Below, one piece after another: positions 25,540-34,861 of a stretch of 64,000 nt of DNA. Under the pieces are notes generated by a model. It was not told the DNA's origin and did no database searches. It worked only from the letters and a program-made list of their open reading frames with translations. Origin of the DNA: Ancylobacter sp. WKF20 (lineage in GTDB: Bacteria > Pseudomonadota > Alphaproteobacteria > Rhizobiales > Xanthobacteraceae); assembly GCF_029760895.1 (NCBI RefSeq), contig NZ_CP121679.1, positions 992,001 to 1,056,000 on the forward strand, in the 5' to 3' direction. Positions within the stretch are counted from its first letter, which is position 1. Every line of letters starts with the position of its first letter. Position numbers and translations under genes: made by a program.

Positions 25540-26264
25540 GCCTCCATCCCGGCCTGCAGGCGGGGTGTGTCGCGGCGCTGGCCGCGATCAAGCCTGAGTT
25601 CAAGGTGCGTGGCGAGCTTCAATGTGGCGGCGCTGAAGGCGATGAAGACCAGCGCCGTGGCGATGAAGAAGAGGAAGGGCTCCTTGGTCGCGCCCGCCGC
25701 AATCTTGGCGCTGGCCACCAGATCCTGCAGCCCGGCGAGCGAGACCAGCGGCGTCTCCTTGAGCATGAAGCTCCACACATTGACGAGGCCGGGCAAGGCG
25801 AGGCGCATGGCCTGGGGCAGGATCACCCGGCCCCACAGGATCACCGGCGGGATGGCGAGCGCGCGGGCCGCCTCGAACTGGCCCTTTGGCAGGTTGGCGA
25901 TGGCGCCGCGCACCAGTTCGGCGATGTAGGCGGCATAGACGATGGCGAGCGCGGCGACGCCGGCGCCGAAGGGCGAGATGTCGATGCTCGCCCCGAACTC
26001 GCCGAACAGGGCCGCCAGCATGGCGCTGCCGCCGTAATAGACGAGGAAGATCACCAGCAGCGAGGGCACGCCGGTGAAGATGGAGGCGTAGAACCGCCAG
26101 ACGGCGGTGACGACACGGCTCTTCGACAGCGTGGCGACGCCGATGAGCACGCCGAGGGTGAAGGCGAGGGCGAAGCTCGCGAGGAACAGCTCCAGCGTGA
26201 TCAGCGCCCCCTCGCCGAGCTGGCGCAGATAGCCTGCGATATCGGCGAGGGAGAGGTTGGTCAT
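25536..26264 (-). CDS. Polar amino acid ABC transporter permease
   Basis: A 242-residue partner permease of the HisQ/GlnP type. It has LGEGALITLELFLASFALAFTLG at the start in pattern, YYGGSAMLAALFGEFG, and the EAA loop KGQFEAARALAIPPVILWGRVILP. The heteromeric channel probably consists of this protein and the product of 24769. It follows the binding-protein gene by 23 bases and overlaps the next permease by four. Confidence 0.93.
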   Translation of the reverse strand: MTNLSLADIAGYLRQLGEGALITLELFLASFALAFTLGVLIGVATLSKSRVVTAVWRFYASIFTGVPSLLVIFLVYYGGSAMLAALFGEFGASIDISPFGAGVAALAIVYAAYIAELVRGAIANLPKGQFEAARALAIPPVILWGRVILPQAMRLALPGLVNVWSFMLKETPLVSLAGLQDLVASAKIAAGATKEPFLFFIATALVFIAFSAATLKLATHLELRLDRGQRRDTPRLQAGMEA

Positions 26265-26287
26265 GAGCTGATCCCCGCGCGCCGCCG

Positions 26288-27133
26288 TCAGTTGGTGGTG
26301 GTGCAGGCGGCTTCCGCCGCCAGCGTGGCGACCGGGACGTATTTCTTGCGGATGGTGGTGTAGGTGCAGTCCTTGATCATCGCGGCGAGCGCGGCATTGA
26401 CCCGCTTCACCAGATCGCCGCTCTTCTTCGGGAAGATCCAGCTATAGCCGCGCTCGGCCTCGGGGATGGCGGGGTCGCCCAGCCAGTGGTCGCCGCCGGC
26501 GAGCATGTAGTCCTTGCCCTCGGGCTTGGCGATCAGCTCCAGCGTCCAGTTGATCTTGGAATCGAAGATGAGGTCGAGGCGGCCGGCCAGCAGGTCGAGC
26601 TTCATCTGGTCGGGATTGTCGTAATAGACCTCGACGAAGGTGTCCTTGCCGAAGTGCTTGTGGATGTAGGGCACCATCGAGGCACCGCGCTGGAGGGCGA
26701 TGCGCAGCCCCTTGCCGGTCACGCCCTCCTTGGTGAGCGTGTAGTTGCTGTCCTTGCGCACCACGAAGGTCGCCGGGTTGTAGACGATGGGCATGGCGAA
26801 CAGCGCCTTGTCCATGCGCTCGGGGGTGGGCGAGATCTGGGTGACGATGCCGTCGAACTTTCCCTGCAGCATGGACGGGATCAGCGCCTTGAAGTCCATG
26901 ACGACGATCTCGCAATCGGCGCCGATGCGCTTGCACATCTCGCGCGCCAGCTCCGGCTCCATGCCGGTCAGGTTGCCGGACGCGTCCACCATGGAGAAGG
27001 GCGGGTAGACGCCCTCATTGCCGAGCTTGAGCTTCTCGGCGGAGGCCGCGGACAGGCCGGCGCCGAGCAGGAGAGCCGTGAGGGCAAGCGATCCGGCCCG
27101 GCGGAGACGATGGTGCGGGAGGCGTGAGATCAT
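26288..27133 (-). CDS. Amino acid ABC transporter substrate-binding protein (family 3)
   Basis: A 281-residue periplasmic binding protein. A signal peptide covers about residues 1-32 (LALTALLLGAGLSAASA). The mature part starts KLKLGNEGVYPPFSMVDASG, with the family 3 motif GMEPELAREMCKRIG and the ligand-contact segment FDGIVTQISPTPER. The closest resemblance is to lysine/arginine/ornithine- and cystine-type receptors. The ATG at 27133 gives a clean signal peptide; the frame stays open upstream only through the next gene. It is the first gene of the importer, 38 bases after a monooxygenase gene in the same direction. Confidence 0.93.
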   Translation of the reverse strand: MISRLPHHRLRRAGSLALTALLLGAGLSAASAEKLKLGNEGVYPPFSMVDASGNLTGMEPELAREMCKRIGADCEIVVMDFKALIPSMLQGKFDGIVTQISPTPERMDKALFAMPIVYNPATFVVRKDSNYTLTKEGVTGKGLRIALQRGASMVPYIHKHFGKDTFVEVYYDNPDQMKLDLLAGRLDLIFDSKINWTLELIAKPEGKDYMLAGGDHWLGDPAIPEAERGYSWIFPKKSGDLVKRVNAALAAMIKDCTYTTIRKKYVPVATLAAEAACTTTN

Positions 27134-27171
27134 CGACGTCGTTCCATGGTTGGGGGAGGGGGCGGCGTGGA

Positions 27172-28491
27172 TCAGAACTCGAGCAAATTGTCGCGCAGGA
27201 ACTGGTGGGAGTAGGCGCGGCGGGTGAGGCCCCGGCGCTGGAGCACCGGCACCAGCCCGTCGGTGATGGTCGACACCGAGCGGCGCGAGACGTCGGAGAG
27301 CGCGATCAGGAAGCCGTCGCCGCCGATCTCCTGCATGATCTCGTCCATCTGGCTGGCGACGCTGTCGGGCGTGCCGACCACGTCCACGCAATAGCCGCAG
27401 CTCACATGGTCGATCATCGCCTGGCGCAGCGGCTTGTCGCCGGCGCGGGTGAGGAACTGCGAGAGGCTGGACTGGTGGCCATTGGTGGTGAGCGTGAGCT
27501 GGCTCACCGGCGTATCGAGGTCGAGGCTGGAGAGGTCCAGATTGGTGCTCCAGCCGAAGCGGGCCATGCGGGCGTCGAGATTCTCCGCCGCCGAGACGCG
27601 CCGCTGCTCGGCCGCCCATTTCGCCTGATCCTCGGTCTCCGCCACGATCGGCGAGAGCAGGAACAGGATCTTGCAGTCGTCCGGGTTGCGGCCGAGCTCG
27701 GCCATCTGCGCGCGCACATCGTCGCGGTACTGCTTCATGGCGGCGACGCCGTTGGGCGCGGCGACGATGGTGTTGGCATGGGTGGCGGCGATCTTGCGCC
27801 CGCTCTTGGAGCCGCCGGCCTGCGCGATCACCGGCTGGCCCTGCGGGCAGGGGCCGGAATTCAGCGGCCCGCGCGAGGCATAGTGCTGGCCCACATAGTC
27901 GATGGTGTGGACCTTGGCCGGGTCGATGAGCACGCCATTCTCATGGTCGTCGATGATCGCGCCCGGCTCCCACGAGCCCCACAGGCGCTTCACGATCTCG
28001 ATGTACTCCTCCGCCATCACATAGCGCTGGTCGTGCTCGGGCAGCTTCTCCATGCCGAAATTCTGGGCGGAGAGGTCCGACGAGCCGGTCACCATGTTCC
28101 AGCCGGCGCGCCCGCCGGATATCTGGTCGAGCGAGGAGACGATGCGGGCGGTGAGGTAGGGGTGGTAAGCGAAGGTGGAGAGGGTCGGCACGATGCCGAG
28201 CTTGCGGGTGGAGGCCGCCAGCAGCGTCGCCACCACGCTGGGTTCCTGACGGGGAATGCAGATGCCGCCCTTCAGGAAGATGTCGCGCGAGTTCTGCCAG
28301 TTCTGCCCGACATAGATGGAATCCTCGATCAGCAGGTAATCGAAGCAGGCCCGCTCCATCGACCGCACGAGATCGACGAAGATGTCGGCGCTCATCCAGT
28401 CCTGACCGATATTGCCGGTCCATGGCTCGCCCCAGGCCTGGATGCTGGAGCCTTGAAGAAACCAGGCGAGATGGAAGGGATTGGCGGGCAT
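27172..28491 (-). CDS. LLM-class flavin-dependent monooxygenase, NtaA/SnaA/DszA type
   Basis: A 439-residue second member of the same monooxygenase family as the gene at 22039, but clearly diverged from it. FHLAWFLQGSSIQAWGEPW, GGRAGWNMVTGSSDLSAQNFG, YVMAEEYIEIVKRLWGSWE and GQPVIAQAGGSKSGRKIAA mark the family. The ATG at 28491 (MPANPFHLAWF) matches the family start; the frame continues to 28539. It shares the operon with the amino acid importer, so the imported compound is the likely substrate. FMNH2 would come from the reductase at 23384. Confidence 0.91.
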   Translation of the reverse strand: MPANPFHLAWFLQGSSIQAWGEPWTGNIGQDWMSADIFVDLVRSMERACFDYLLIEDSIYVGQNWQNSRDIFLKGGICIPRQEPSVVATLLAASTRKLGIVPTLSTFAYHPYLTARIVSSLDQISGGRAGWNMVTGSSDLSAQNFGMEKLPEHDQRYVMAEEYIEIVKRLWGSWEPGAIIDDHENGVLIDPAKVHTIDYVGQHYASRGPLNSGPCPQGQPVIAQAGGSKSGRKIAATHANTIVAAPNGVAAMKQYRDDVRAQMAELGRNPDDCKILFLLSPIVAETEDQAKWAAEQRRVSAAENLDARMARFGWSTNLDLSSLDLDTPVSQLTLTTNGHQSSLSQFLTRAGDKPLRQAMIDHVSCGYCVDVVGTPDSVASQMDEIMQEIGGDGFLIALSDVSRRSVSTITDGLVPVLQRRGLTRRAYSHQFLRDNLLEF

Positions 28492-28631
28492 GAAAGGCGA
28501 CCTCGTGCTGACGGCTGGAACCCGATCCAGCGACCTCACTCGAGGTTAAGTCTCGCCTTCCCTGTGGAAGTATCGCGAAGAGGCGAAGCTTGGTTGGCGC
28601 CCACCTTTCCGGCAGTGCCTAATTGGGATGC

Positions 28632-28655
28632 ACGGCCAGGGCGTTCCCTGGCCGT
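28632..28655 (-). terminator. Terminator-like hairpin after the aldehyde dehydrogenase gene
   Basis: ACGGCCAGGG (28632-28641) and CCCTGGCCGT (28646-28655) form a perfect 10-bp stem around CGTT. It lies 23 bases past the aldehyde dehydrogenase stop on the minus strand and separates it from the monooxygenase-importer operon. There is no T-run after it, so termination might need Rho or the hairpin may only protect the transcript. Confidence 0.65.
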
Positions 28656-28678
28656 TGCTGGTCGCTGTGCCGGCCCGT

Positions 28679-30109
28679 TCAGGCGCCGTAGCCGACGATG
28701 CCCTTGATCTCGAGGAAATCGCGCAGCCCGAAATCGGCATATTCGCGCCCGTTGCCGGACTGCTTGTAGCCGCCGAACGGCGCGAACAGATCCCAGTCCG
28801 GGTAGTTCAGATAGACCGAGCCCGCCCGGAGCTGCCGCGCCACGCGGCGTGCCTCAACGATATCCGTTCCCTGCACATAGGCCGCAAGGCCATAGGGCGT
28901 GTCATTGGCGATGGCGACCGCTTGATCGACGCTGTCATAGGGAATGATCGACAGCACCGGGCCGAAAATTTCCTCGCGCTCGATCCGCATGCCCGGCTTC
29001 ACATGGCCGAACACGGTCGGCTTCACATAATAACCGGTCTCCAGACCCTCGGGCTTGCCCGTGCCGCCGACCACGAGAGTCGCGCCCTCGTCGATGCCGG
29101 CCTGGATGAGACCTTGCACCTTGGCGAACTGCACGTCGCTGACCAGCGGGCCGATCTGCGTCTCGGTGTCGGTGGGCGAGCCGACGCGCACCGACGCCGC
29201 CGTCCGCCGGGCGATCTCCAGCGCCTCGTCATGCCGGGCGGCGGGAACGAGCATGCGGGTCGGTGCGTCGCAGGACTGCCCGGTATTGCCGAAGCAGGCG
29301 CGCACGCCTTCGGCCACGGCGGTCTCAAGATCGGCATCCGGCAGGATGATGTTGGCGGACTTGCCGCCAAGTTCCTGCGCCACGCGCTTCACCGTCGCCG
29401 CGGCATTGCGCGCGACATCGGTGCCGGCGCGCGTCGAGCCGGTGAAGGACACCATGTCGATGTCGGGATGCGAGGACAGGGCGGCGCCGACTTCCGGGCC
29501 GGTGCCGTTCACCAGATTGAACACGCCCTTGGGGAAGCCGGCCTCGTGCATGATCTCGGCGAAGACGATGCCGGAGATCGGCGCGATCTCGGAGGGCTTC
29601 AGCACCATGGTGCAGCCGGCGGCAATGGCCGGCGCGACCTTGCACATGATCTGGTTGAGCGGCCAGTTCCACGGCGTGATCAGGCCGACGACGCCGACCG
29701 GCTCATGGGTGACGCGAGTGGTGCCGCGGGTCTCGTCGAACTCGAAATTACGGAACGCCTCGATGGTCGCCTTCAGATGGCCGAGGCCGGCATAGGCCTG
29801 CGAGTCGCGGGCGCGGGCGATGGGCGAGCCCATCTCATGGCTGATCGCCTGTGCGACATCCTCATAGCGCCGCTCATAGACCGCGAGCAGGCGCTCCAGC
29901 AAAGCGAGGCGCTCTTCCTTGGTGCTGAACTGGAAGCTCGCAAAGGCGGCGCGCGCCGCCGCGACGGCGCGGTCGACATCCGCCTGCGTGCCGAGCGAAA
30001 TGGTGGCAAAGACCTGCTCGGTGGCCGGATCGACCACACCGAGCGGGCGGTTTTCCAGCGGCTCGACGAAGGCGCCGTCGATGTAGAATTTCTGCGTATT
30101 GGGGGACAT
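28679..30109 (-). CDS. NAD(P)-dependent aldehyde dehydrogenase
   Basis: A 476-residue cytosolic aldehyde dehydrogenase. The NAD-binding motif region is VVGLITPWNWPLNQIMCKVAPA, the general base is Glu246 in QELGGKSAN and the nucleophile is Cys280 in NTGQSCDAPTRM. PFGGYKQSGNGREYADFG near the end is also typical. It oxidises an aldehyde to an acid, but the exact substrate class is not resolved. It is read in the same direction as the sugar importer upstream, 102 bases after it, so it may act on a sugar-derived or polyol-derived aldehyde. Confidence 0.93.
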   Translation of the reverse strand: MSPNTQKFYIDGAFVEPLENRPLGVVDPATEQVFATISLGTQADVDRAVAAARAAFASFQFSTKEERLALLERLLAVYERRYEDVAQAISHEMGSPIARARDSQAYAGLGHLKATIEAFRNFEFDETRGTTRVTHEPVGVVGLITPWNWPLNQIMCKVAPAIAAGCTMVLKPSEIAPISGIVFAEIMHEAGFPKGVFNLVNGTGPEVGAALSSHPDIDMVSFTGSTRAGTDVARNAAATVKRVAQELGGKSANIILPDADLETAVAEGVRACFGNTGQSCDAPTRMLVPAARHDEALEIARRTAASVRVGSPTDTETQIGPLVSDVQFAKVQGLIQAGIDEGATLVVGGTGKPEGLETGYYVKPTVFGHVKPGMRIEREEIFGPVLSIIPYDSVDQAVAIANDTPYGLAAYVQGTDIVEARRVARQLRAGSVYLNYPDWDLFAPFGGYKQSGNGREYADFGLRDFLEIKGIVGYGA

Positions 30110-30211
30110 GCGGGTTCATCTCTCGTCAGGAACGCAACGGGCGACAGCCCGGCGCAGGGGCGCGGCTCGCGTCGCCCTCGCGCACGATACTGGCAAACTC
30201 CGTGCCGCGCG

Positions 30212-31204
30212 TCACACCCGCGCCACGCCCGGTGCCCGGCGCGCGGGCCGGCGGGCGAGGTGAAGCGTCAATTGCTGGAAGGCGATGAAGATGAACAGGA
30301 GAAGCCCCGTGGCGATCTTCGCCCACCAGCTCGAGAGCATGCCGTCGAAGCTGATATAGGTCTGGATCAGCCCCTGGATCAGCACGCCGAGGAAGGAGCC
30401 GATGACGAAGCCATAGCCGCCTGAGAGCAGCGTGCCGCCGATCACCACGGCGGCAATGGCGTCGAGCTCCACGCCCACGGCGGAGAGCGAATAGCCCGAG
30501 GAGGTGTAGAGCGAGAAGACGATGCCGGAGAGCCCCGCCAGCACGCTCGACAGGGTGTAGATCAGCACGGTGGTGCGCGGCACGTTGATGCCCATCAGCG
30601 CCGTCGCGCTGCGCGAGCCACCGAGCGCATAGACATTCGCCCCGAAGCGGGTGAGGTGCAGCAGCACCATGCCGCCCGCCACCACCGCCAGCATGATGAT
30701 CGCCGGCACCGTCAGCCGCGCCCCGCCGGCGAGCCGGATCGCGTGGTCGGACAGCGTGGCATAAAGCTCGGCATTGATCGGGATCGACTCGGTGGAGAGC
30801 AGGAAGCTGACCCCGCGCGCGAGGAACATGCCGGCCAGCGTGACGATGAAGGGCGGTAGCTCGAAATACTGGATCATCGCCCCCATCGCCGCCCCGAAGG
30901 CGGCGCAGAGCACGAGGATCAGCACAAAGGCGGCGAGCGGCGGCACGCCCCAGCGCTCGATGGCCAGCGCCAGGAACACGGTGGTGAAGCCGATGACCGA
31001 GCCGACCGACAAATCAATGCCGCCGGAGATGATGACAAAGGTCATGCCGACCGCGACGATGCCGAGAAAGGCGTTGTCGGTCAGCAGATTCATCACCACC
31101 CGCAGCGAGGCAAAGTTCGGGTAGATCGTCGCGCAGATGAGGAAGCCGGCGAGGAAGACGGCCGTGGTGGCGAGTACCGGCGTCAGGCGGGAGATCGCGC
31201 CCAT
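30212..31204 (-). CDS. yjfF: Sugar ABC transporter permease, YjfF-type
   Basis: A 330-residue RbsC-family inner-membrane permease with about nine hydrophobic segments. MTFVIISGGIDLSVGSVIGFT and VGVELDAIAAVVIGGTLLSGGYG are the conserved signatures. Gene order and similarity of the binding protein to E. coli YtfQ identify the set as the galactofuranose-type importer YtfQ-YtfR-YtfT-YjfF. The ATG at 31204 shares one base with the stop of the preceding permease. The frame runs on upstream over that gene, which is a shadow. Confidence 0.85.
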   Translation of the reverse strand: MGAISRLTPVLATTAVFLAGFLICATIYPNFASLRVVMNLLTDNAFLGIVAVGMTFVIISGGIDLSVGSVIGFTTVFLALAIERWGVPPLAAFVLILVLCAAFGAAMGAMIQYFELPPFIVTLAGMFLARGVSFLLSTESIPINAELYATLSDHAIRLAGGARLTVPAIIMLAVVAGGMVLLHLTRFGANVYALGGSRSATALMGINVPRTTVLIYTLSSVLAGLSGIVFSLYTSSGYSLSAVGVELDAIAAVVIGGTLLSGGYGFVIGSFLGVLIQGLIQTYISFDGMLSSWWAKIATGLLLFIFIAFQQLTLHLARRPARRAPGVARV

Positions 31205-32211
31205 CAGGATTTTCCTTCCCGCTTGCCCCGGCCGAACAGCACACGCAGCCCCGCCAGATGCCCGCCGAGCCGGGGCGACTGGGCGAGCAGCACCGCCAGC
31301 ACCACCACCGCCTTCACCACGAGATTTGTCTCCGGCGGAAAGCCCGAGAGCAGGATGCCGGTATTCATCGCCTGGATGATGAGCGCGCCGATGACCGCCA
31401 GCACGATGGAGAAGCGCCCGCCGAACAGCGAGGTGCCGCCGATCACCACGGCGAGAATGGCGTCGAGCTCCAGCCACAGCCCGGCATTGTTGGCGTCGGC
31501 GCCGAGAATGTCGGCGGCCGCGACGATGCCGGCGAGTGCCGCGCAGAGCCCGCTCCAGACATAGACCGCGAGGGTGATGGCCCGCGTGCCGATGCCGGCC
31601 AGCGCGCTGGCGCGCGGATTGCCGCCGGTCGCCTCGATCATTAACCCGAGCGCGGTGCCGCGTACGACGATGAGGGTGAGCACAGTCATGCCCAGCGTCA
31701 GCGCCACCGGCGTCGGCAGGCCGAACACCGAGCCGCCGCCGAGAAAGGCCAGCTCCGGCGAGGTGAAGGTGACGATGCGTCCCTCGGTGATGAGCTGGGC
31801 GATGCCGCGCCCGGCCACCATGAGGATGAGCGTCGCCACAATAGGCTGGATGCCGAGCACCGCCACCAGCAGGCCGTTCCACAGCCCGCACAGCAGCCCC
31901 GCGCCCAGCGCGGCGGCGAGCACGACCGGCAGGGGATGGCTGTCGGCGAGGCTCGCGGCGATGGCGCCGCAGATCGCCATCACCGCGCCGACCGAGAGGT
32001 CGATGCCGCGCATGGCGATCACCAGCACCATGCCGAGCGCCAGCAGCGCCACCGGCGCGCCGCGGTTCAGCACGTCGATGACGCTGCCGAACAGCCGGCC
32101 GTCCTGCAGGCGGATGTCGAAGAATTGCGGCGAGACATACCAGTTGGCCGCGAGGATGAGGGCGAGGGCGACGATCTGCGAGGTGCCGATGCGCGGCAGC
32201 TTCATGAGCAT
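31204..32211 (-). CDS. ytfT: Sugar ABC transporter permease, YtfT-type
   Basis: A 335-residue RbsC-family permease, partner of YjfF. MVLVIAMRGIDLSVGAVMAICG and LWLELDAILAVVIGGTSLFGGR are the family signatures, and about nine hydrophobic segments are visible. The ATG at 32211 is placed five bases after GGGAGG, better than a second ATG two codons downstream. It follows the ATPase gene by 10 bases and overlaps yjfF by one. Confidence 0.86.
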   Translation of the reverse strand: MLMKLPRIGTSQIVALALILAANWYVSPQFFDIRLQDGRLFGSVIDVLNRGAPVALLALGMVLVIAMRGIDLSVGAVMAICGAIAASLADSHPLPVVLAAALGAGLLCGLWNGLLVAVLGIQPIVATLILMVAGRGIAQLITEGRIVTFTSPELAFLGGGSVFGLPTPVALTLGMTVLTLIVVRGTALGLMIEATGGNPRASALAGIGTRAITLAVYVWSGLCAALAGIVAAADILGADANNAGLWLELDAILAVVIGGTSLFGGRFSIVLAVIGALIIQAMNTGILLSGFPPETNLVVKAVVVLAVLLAQSPRLGGHLAGLRVLFGRGKREGKS

Positions 32212-32221
32212 CCGGCCCTCC

Positions 32222-33787
32222 CTACGCCGCCGCCGGCGCGGGGGCGTCGGCAATGGTCGCCAGAATGGCCGGCACGTCGATAGCGTCGCCCGACAGGCGC
32301 GCCACATGGGTGCGGTCGCGCAGCACGATCACCTCGTCGGCATAGGTGACGATCTCGTCCAGTTCAGAGGAGACCACCAGCAGCGCCAGCCCGTCGGCGC
32401 AGAGCTGGCGGATCAGCCGGATGATCTCGGCATGGGCGCCGACATCAATGCCGCGCGTGGGCTCATCGAGGATCAGCAGGCGCGGCGAGGTGGCGAGCCA
32501 GCGCGCGAGCAGCGCCTTCTGCTGGTTGCCGCCCGAGAGCAGGCCGATCGGCCGCTCGGGATCGGGCGGGCGGATGTCGAGCAGGCGGATGAACCGGGCG
32601 GCGATCTCGTCCTGCTCGCGGCGCGAAAGCGGACGCAGGATGCCGCGCTGGGCCTGCAAGGCGAGGACGATGTTCTCGCGCACGGAGAGTTCGGCGACGA
32701 TGCCCTCGGTCTTGCGCTCCTCCGGGCAATAGCCGAAGCCGAGGCGCATGGCCTCGCGGGGCGTGCCGATAGCCACCGCGCGGCCATCGACCTGCGCCGC
32801 CCCGCAATCGGCCTTCACCGCGCCGAAGACCAGCCGGGCCGTCTCGGTCCGCCCCGAGCCGAGCAGTCCGGCAAGGCCGACCACTTGACCGGCGCGCAGC
32901 GTGAGGTCGAAGGGCGCGACATAGCCGCCCCGGCCATAGGCGGCGAACTCCGCAACCGCCGCGCCCTCCTCGCCGGCGATACGCGCCGGGCGGGCGGCGG
33001 TCGCCTCGCTCAGTTCGCGGCCGAGCATCAGGCGGATCAGGTCGAGGCGCGGCAACTGGCCGATGGGCGCGCTGCCGGCGAGGCGACCATTGCGCAGCAC
33101 GGTGATGCGGTCGCAGATCGCGTAGACCTGATCGAGAAAGTGGGTGACGAAGACAATGCCGATGCCGCGCTCTTTCAGCTGGCGCATCACCGCGAACAGC
33201 ACCTCCACCTCCTGCGCGTCGAGGCTCGCGGTCGGCTCGTCGAGGATGAGCACGCGGGCGGACTGGTCGACCGCGCGGGCAATGGCGACGATGTGCTGGA
33301 TGGCGACCGAGTAGCTTTCCAGCGGCGCCGCCACATCAATGGCGAGGCCGAACTCCGCGAGCAGCACCTCGGCACGCCGGCGCATCTCGCCCTCGCGCAC
33401 CAGCCCGAAGCGGGTCGGCTGCCGGCCGAGGAACAAGTTCTGCGCCACCGACAGGTTCGGGGCGAGGTTCACTTCCTGATAGACGGTGGCGATGCCGGCC
33501 TTGACGGCTTCCTGCGCCGAGCGGGGAGCGATCTCCTCACCCCCGAGCCGCATCGTTCCGGCGTCGCGGGTCACGACGCCGGTCATCGCCTTGATGAGCG
33601 TCGATTTGCCGGCCCCATTCTCGCCCAGCAGTGCATGGATCTCGCCATGGTGCAGGGTGAAGTCCACGCGATCGAGCGCGACGAAGCCGGCGAAGGATTT
33701 GGAGAAGCCGTGCAGCGCGAGAAGCGGGTGCGCTGCTTCACGGCCGGACATGCCGGTGCCTTGGCCGGCGGGGTCGAAATCAGTCAT
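32222..33787 (-). CDS. ytfR: Sugar ABC transporter ATP-binding protein, YtfR-type (two ATPase domains)
   Basis: A 521-residue ATPase with two fused nucleotide-binding domains, as in RbsA, AraG and YtfR. Domain 1 has Walker A GENGAGKST and Walker B VLILDEPTASLD; its signature loop is degenerate (SYSVAIQHIVAIARAV), as is normal in this family. Domain 2 has GLLGSGRTE in place of a canonical Walker A, the signature LLSGGNQQKALLARWL and Walker B LLILDEPTRGIDVG. The ATG at 33787 was chosen over upstream in-frame codons inside a GC-rich hairpin region. Confidence 0.9.
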   Translation of the reverse strand: MTDFDPAGQGTGMSGREAAHPLLALHGFSKSFAGFVALDRVDFTLHHGEIHALLGENGAGKSTLIKAMTGVVTRDAGTMRLGGEEIAPRSAQEAVKAGIATVYQEVNLAPNLSVAQNLFLGRQPTRFGLVREGEMRRRAEVLLAEFGLAIDVAAPLESYSVAIQHIVAIARAVDQSARVLILDEPTASLDAQEVEVLFAVMRQLKERGIGIVFVTHFLDQVYAICDRITVLRNGRLAGSAPIGQLPRLDLIRLMLGRELSEATAARPARIAGEEGAAVAEFAAYGRGGYVAPFDLTLRAGQVVGLAGLLGSGRTETARLVFGAVKADCGAAQVDGRAVAIGTPREAMRLGFGYCPEERKTEGIVAELSVRENIVLALQAQRGILRPLSRREQDEIAARFIRLLDIRPPDPERPIGLLSGGNQQKALLARWLATSPRLLILDEPTRGIDVGAHAEIIRLIRQLCADGLALLVVSSELDEIVTYADEVIVLRDRTHVARLSGDAIDVPAILATIADAPAPAAA

Positions 33788-33815
33788 GGCGACCTCGGAA
33801 CACGGCGGGAGAACG

Positions 33816-33881
33816 GCGCGGGCCGACCGGAGGAGGGCCGGCCCGCGCGGAGCTGGCACCGGGGGCGCGCGAGGAGCGCCC
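33816..33881 (-). promoter_or_regulatory. Two hairpins between the binding-protein and ATPase genes
   Basis: GCGCGGGCCG (33816-33825) pairs with CGGCCCGCGC (33839-33848) around 13 bases. GGGCGC (33863-33868) pairs with GCGCCC (33876-33881) around GCGAGGA. They sit in the 108-base gap after ytfQ, where sugar-importer operons commonly carry hairpins that keep binding-protein transcript levels above those of the membrane genes. Confidence 0.5.
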
Positions 33882-33895
33882 GCGGCGGAGCCGGC

Positions 33896-34861
33896 TCAGT
33901 AACCGAGGTCTTTCTTCGACTCGTAGATCGCCTTCGGGTTGTCCGCCTGCGTGTAGAGCTTGGATTCCGTCTGGATCCACTTGGGCGGCACGGTGCCCTT
34001 GGTCTTGTAGGCGATGATGGCGTCGAAGGCCGGGCCGGCCATGTTCGGCGTCAGCTCGACGGTCGCGTTCGCCTCGCCGGCGGCCATGGCCTTGAAGATG
34101 TCCGGCACGGCGTCGATGGAGACGGTCAGAACTTCCGTGCCGGGCTTCAGGCCGGCTTCCTTCATGGCCTGGATCGCGCCGACCATCATGTCGTCATTGT
34201 GGGCGTAGACCGCGCAGATGTTCTTGCCGCCGCCTTCCGCCTTGATGAAGCTCTCCATCACCTCCTTGCCCTTGGCACGGGTGAAGTCGCCGGTCTGGCT
34301 GCGCACGATCTTGACGTTCGACGCACCGGCAATGCCGTCCTCGAAGCCCTTCTTGCGGTTGGTGGCGACGGAGGCGCCGACCGTTCCCTGAAGCTCGACC
34401 ACATTGCAGGGCTTGCCTGCCACGGTCTTCACCAGCCACTCGCCGGCGACCTTGCCTTCATGCACGGAGTCGGAGGTCACGGCCGTGAGGTAGAGGTTCT
34501 TGCCGGCCGGATCGATGTCGCGGTCGAGCAGGACCACCGGGATCTTGGCTTCCTGCGCTTCCTTCAGCACCGAGTCCCAACCGGTGGAGACGACGGGCGC
34601 GAGGAAGATCGCGTCCACGCCCTGCGCGATGAAGGAGCGGATCGCCTTGATCTGGTTCTCCTGCTTCTGCTGGGCGTCGGCGATCTTGAAATTGATGTTC
34701 CGCTTCTTGGCCTCGGCCTTGGAAACGGTGGTCTCGGCCGCGCGCCAGCCCGATTCCGAGCCGATCTGCGAGAAACCGATGGTGAGGTCCGCGGCCTGTG
34801 CGTCGGCGGACAGAAGCGCGCCGCCCATGGCGGTCGCGAGCAGCAAAGCCCTGAAATTCAT
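33896..34861 (-). CDS. ytfQ: Sugar ABC transporter substrate-binding protein, YtfQ-type
   Basis: A 321-residue periplasmic receptor with a signal peptide of about 23 residues (ending ADAQAA). The mature part is recognisably like E. coli YtfQ, which binds galactofuranose: GFSQIGSESGWRAAET, DAQQKQENQIKAIRSF, VVELQGTVGASVATNRKKGF, SQTGDFTRAKGKEVMESF and VYAHNDDMMVGAIQAMKEAG all correspond. It is the first gene of the importer operon and has a GGGAGGACG site. Arabinofuranose or galactopyranose are possible alternative ligands. Confidence 0.9.
   Translation of the reverse strand: MNFRALLLATAMGGALLSADAQAADLTIGFSQIGSESGWRAAETTVSKAEAKKRNINFKIADAQQKQENQIKAIRSFIAQGVDAIFLAPVVSTGWDSVLKEAQEAKIPVVLLDRDIDPAGKNLYLTAVTSDSVHEGKVAGEWLVKTVAGKPCNVVELQGTVGASVATNRKKGFEDGIAGASNVKIVRSQTGDFTRAKGKEVMESFIKAEGGGKNICAVYAHNDDMMVGAIQAMKEAGLKPGTEVLTVSIDAVPDIFKAMAAGEANATVELTPNMAGPAFDAIIAYKTKGTVPPKWIQTESKLYTQADNPKAIYESKKDLGY

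Noticed and set aside
26288..27619. A 443-residue version of the amino acid binding protein starting at 27619
   Set aside because: The extra N-terminal part lies inside the monooxygenase gene and precedes an obvious signal peptide that starts at 27133.
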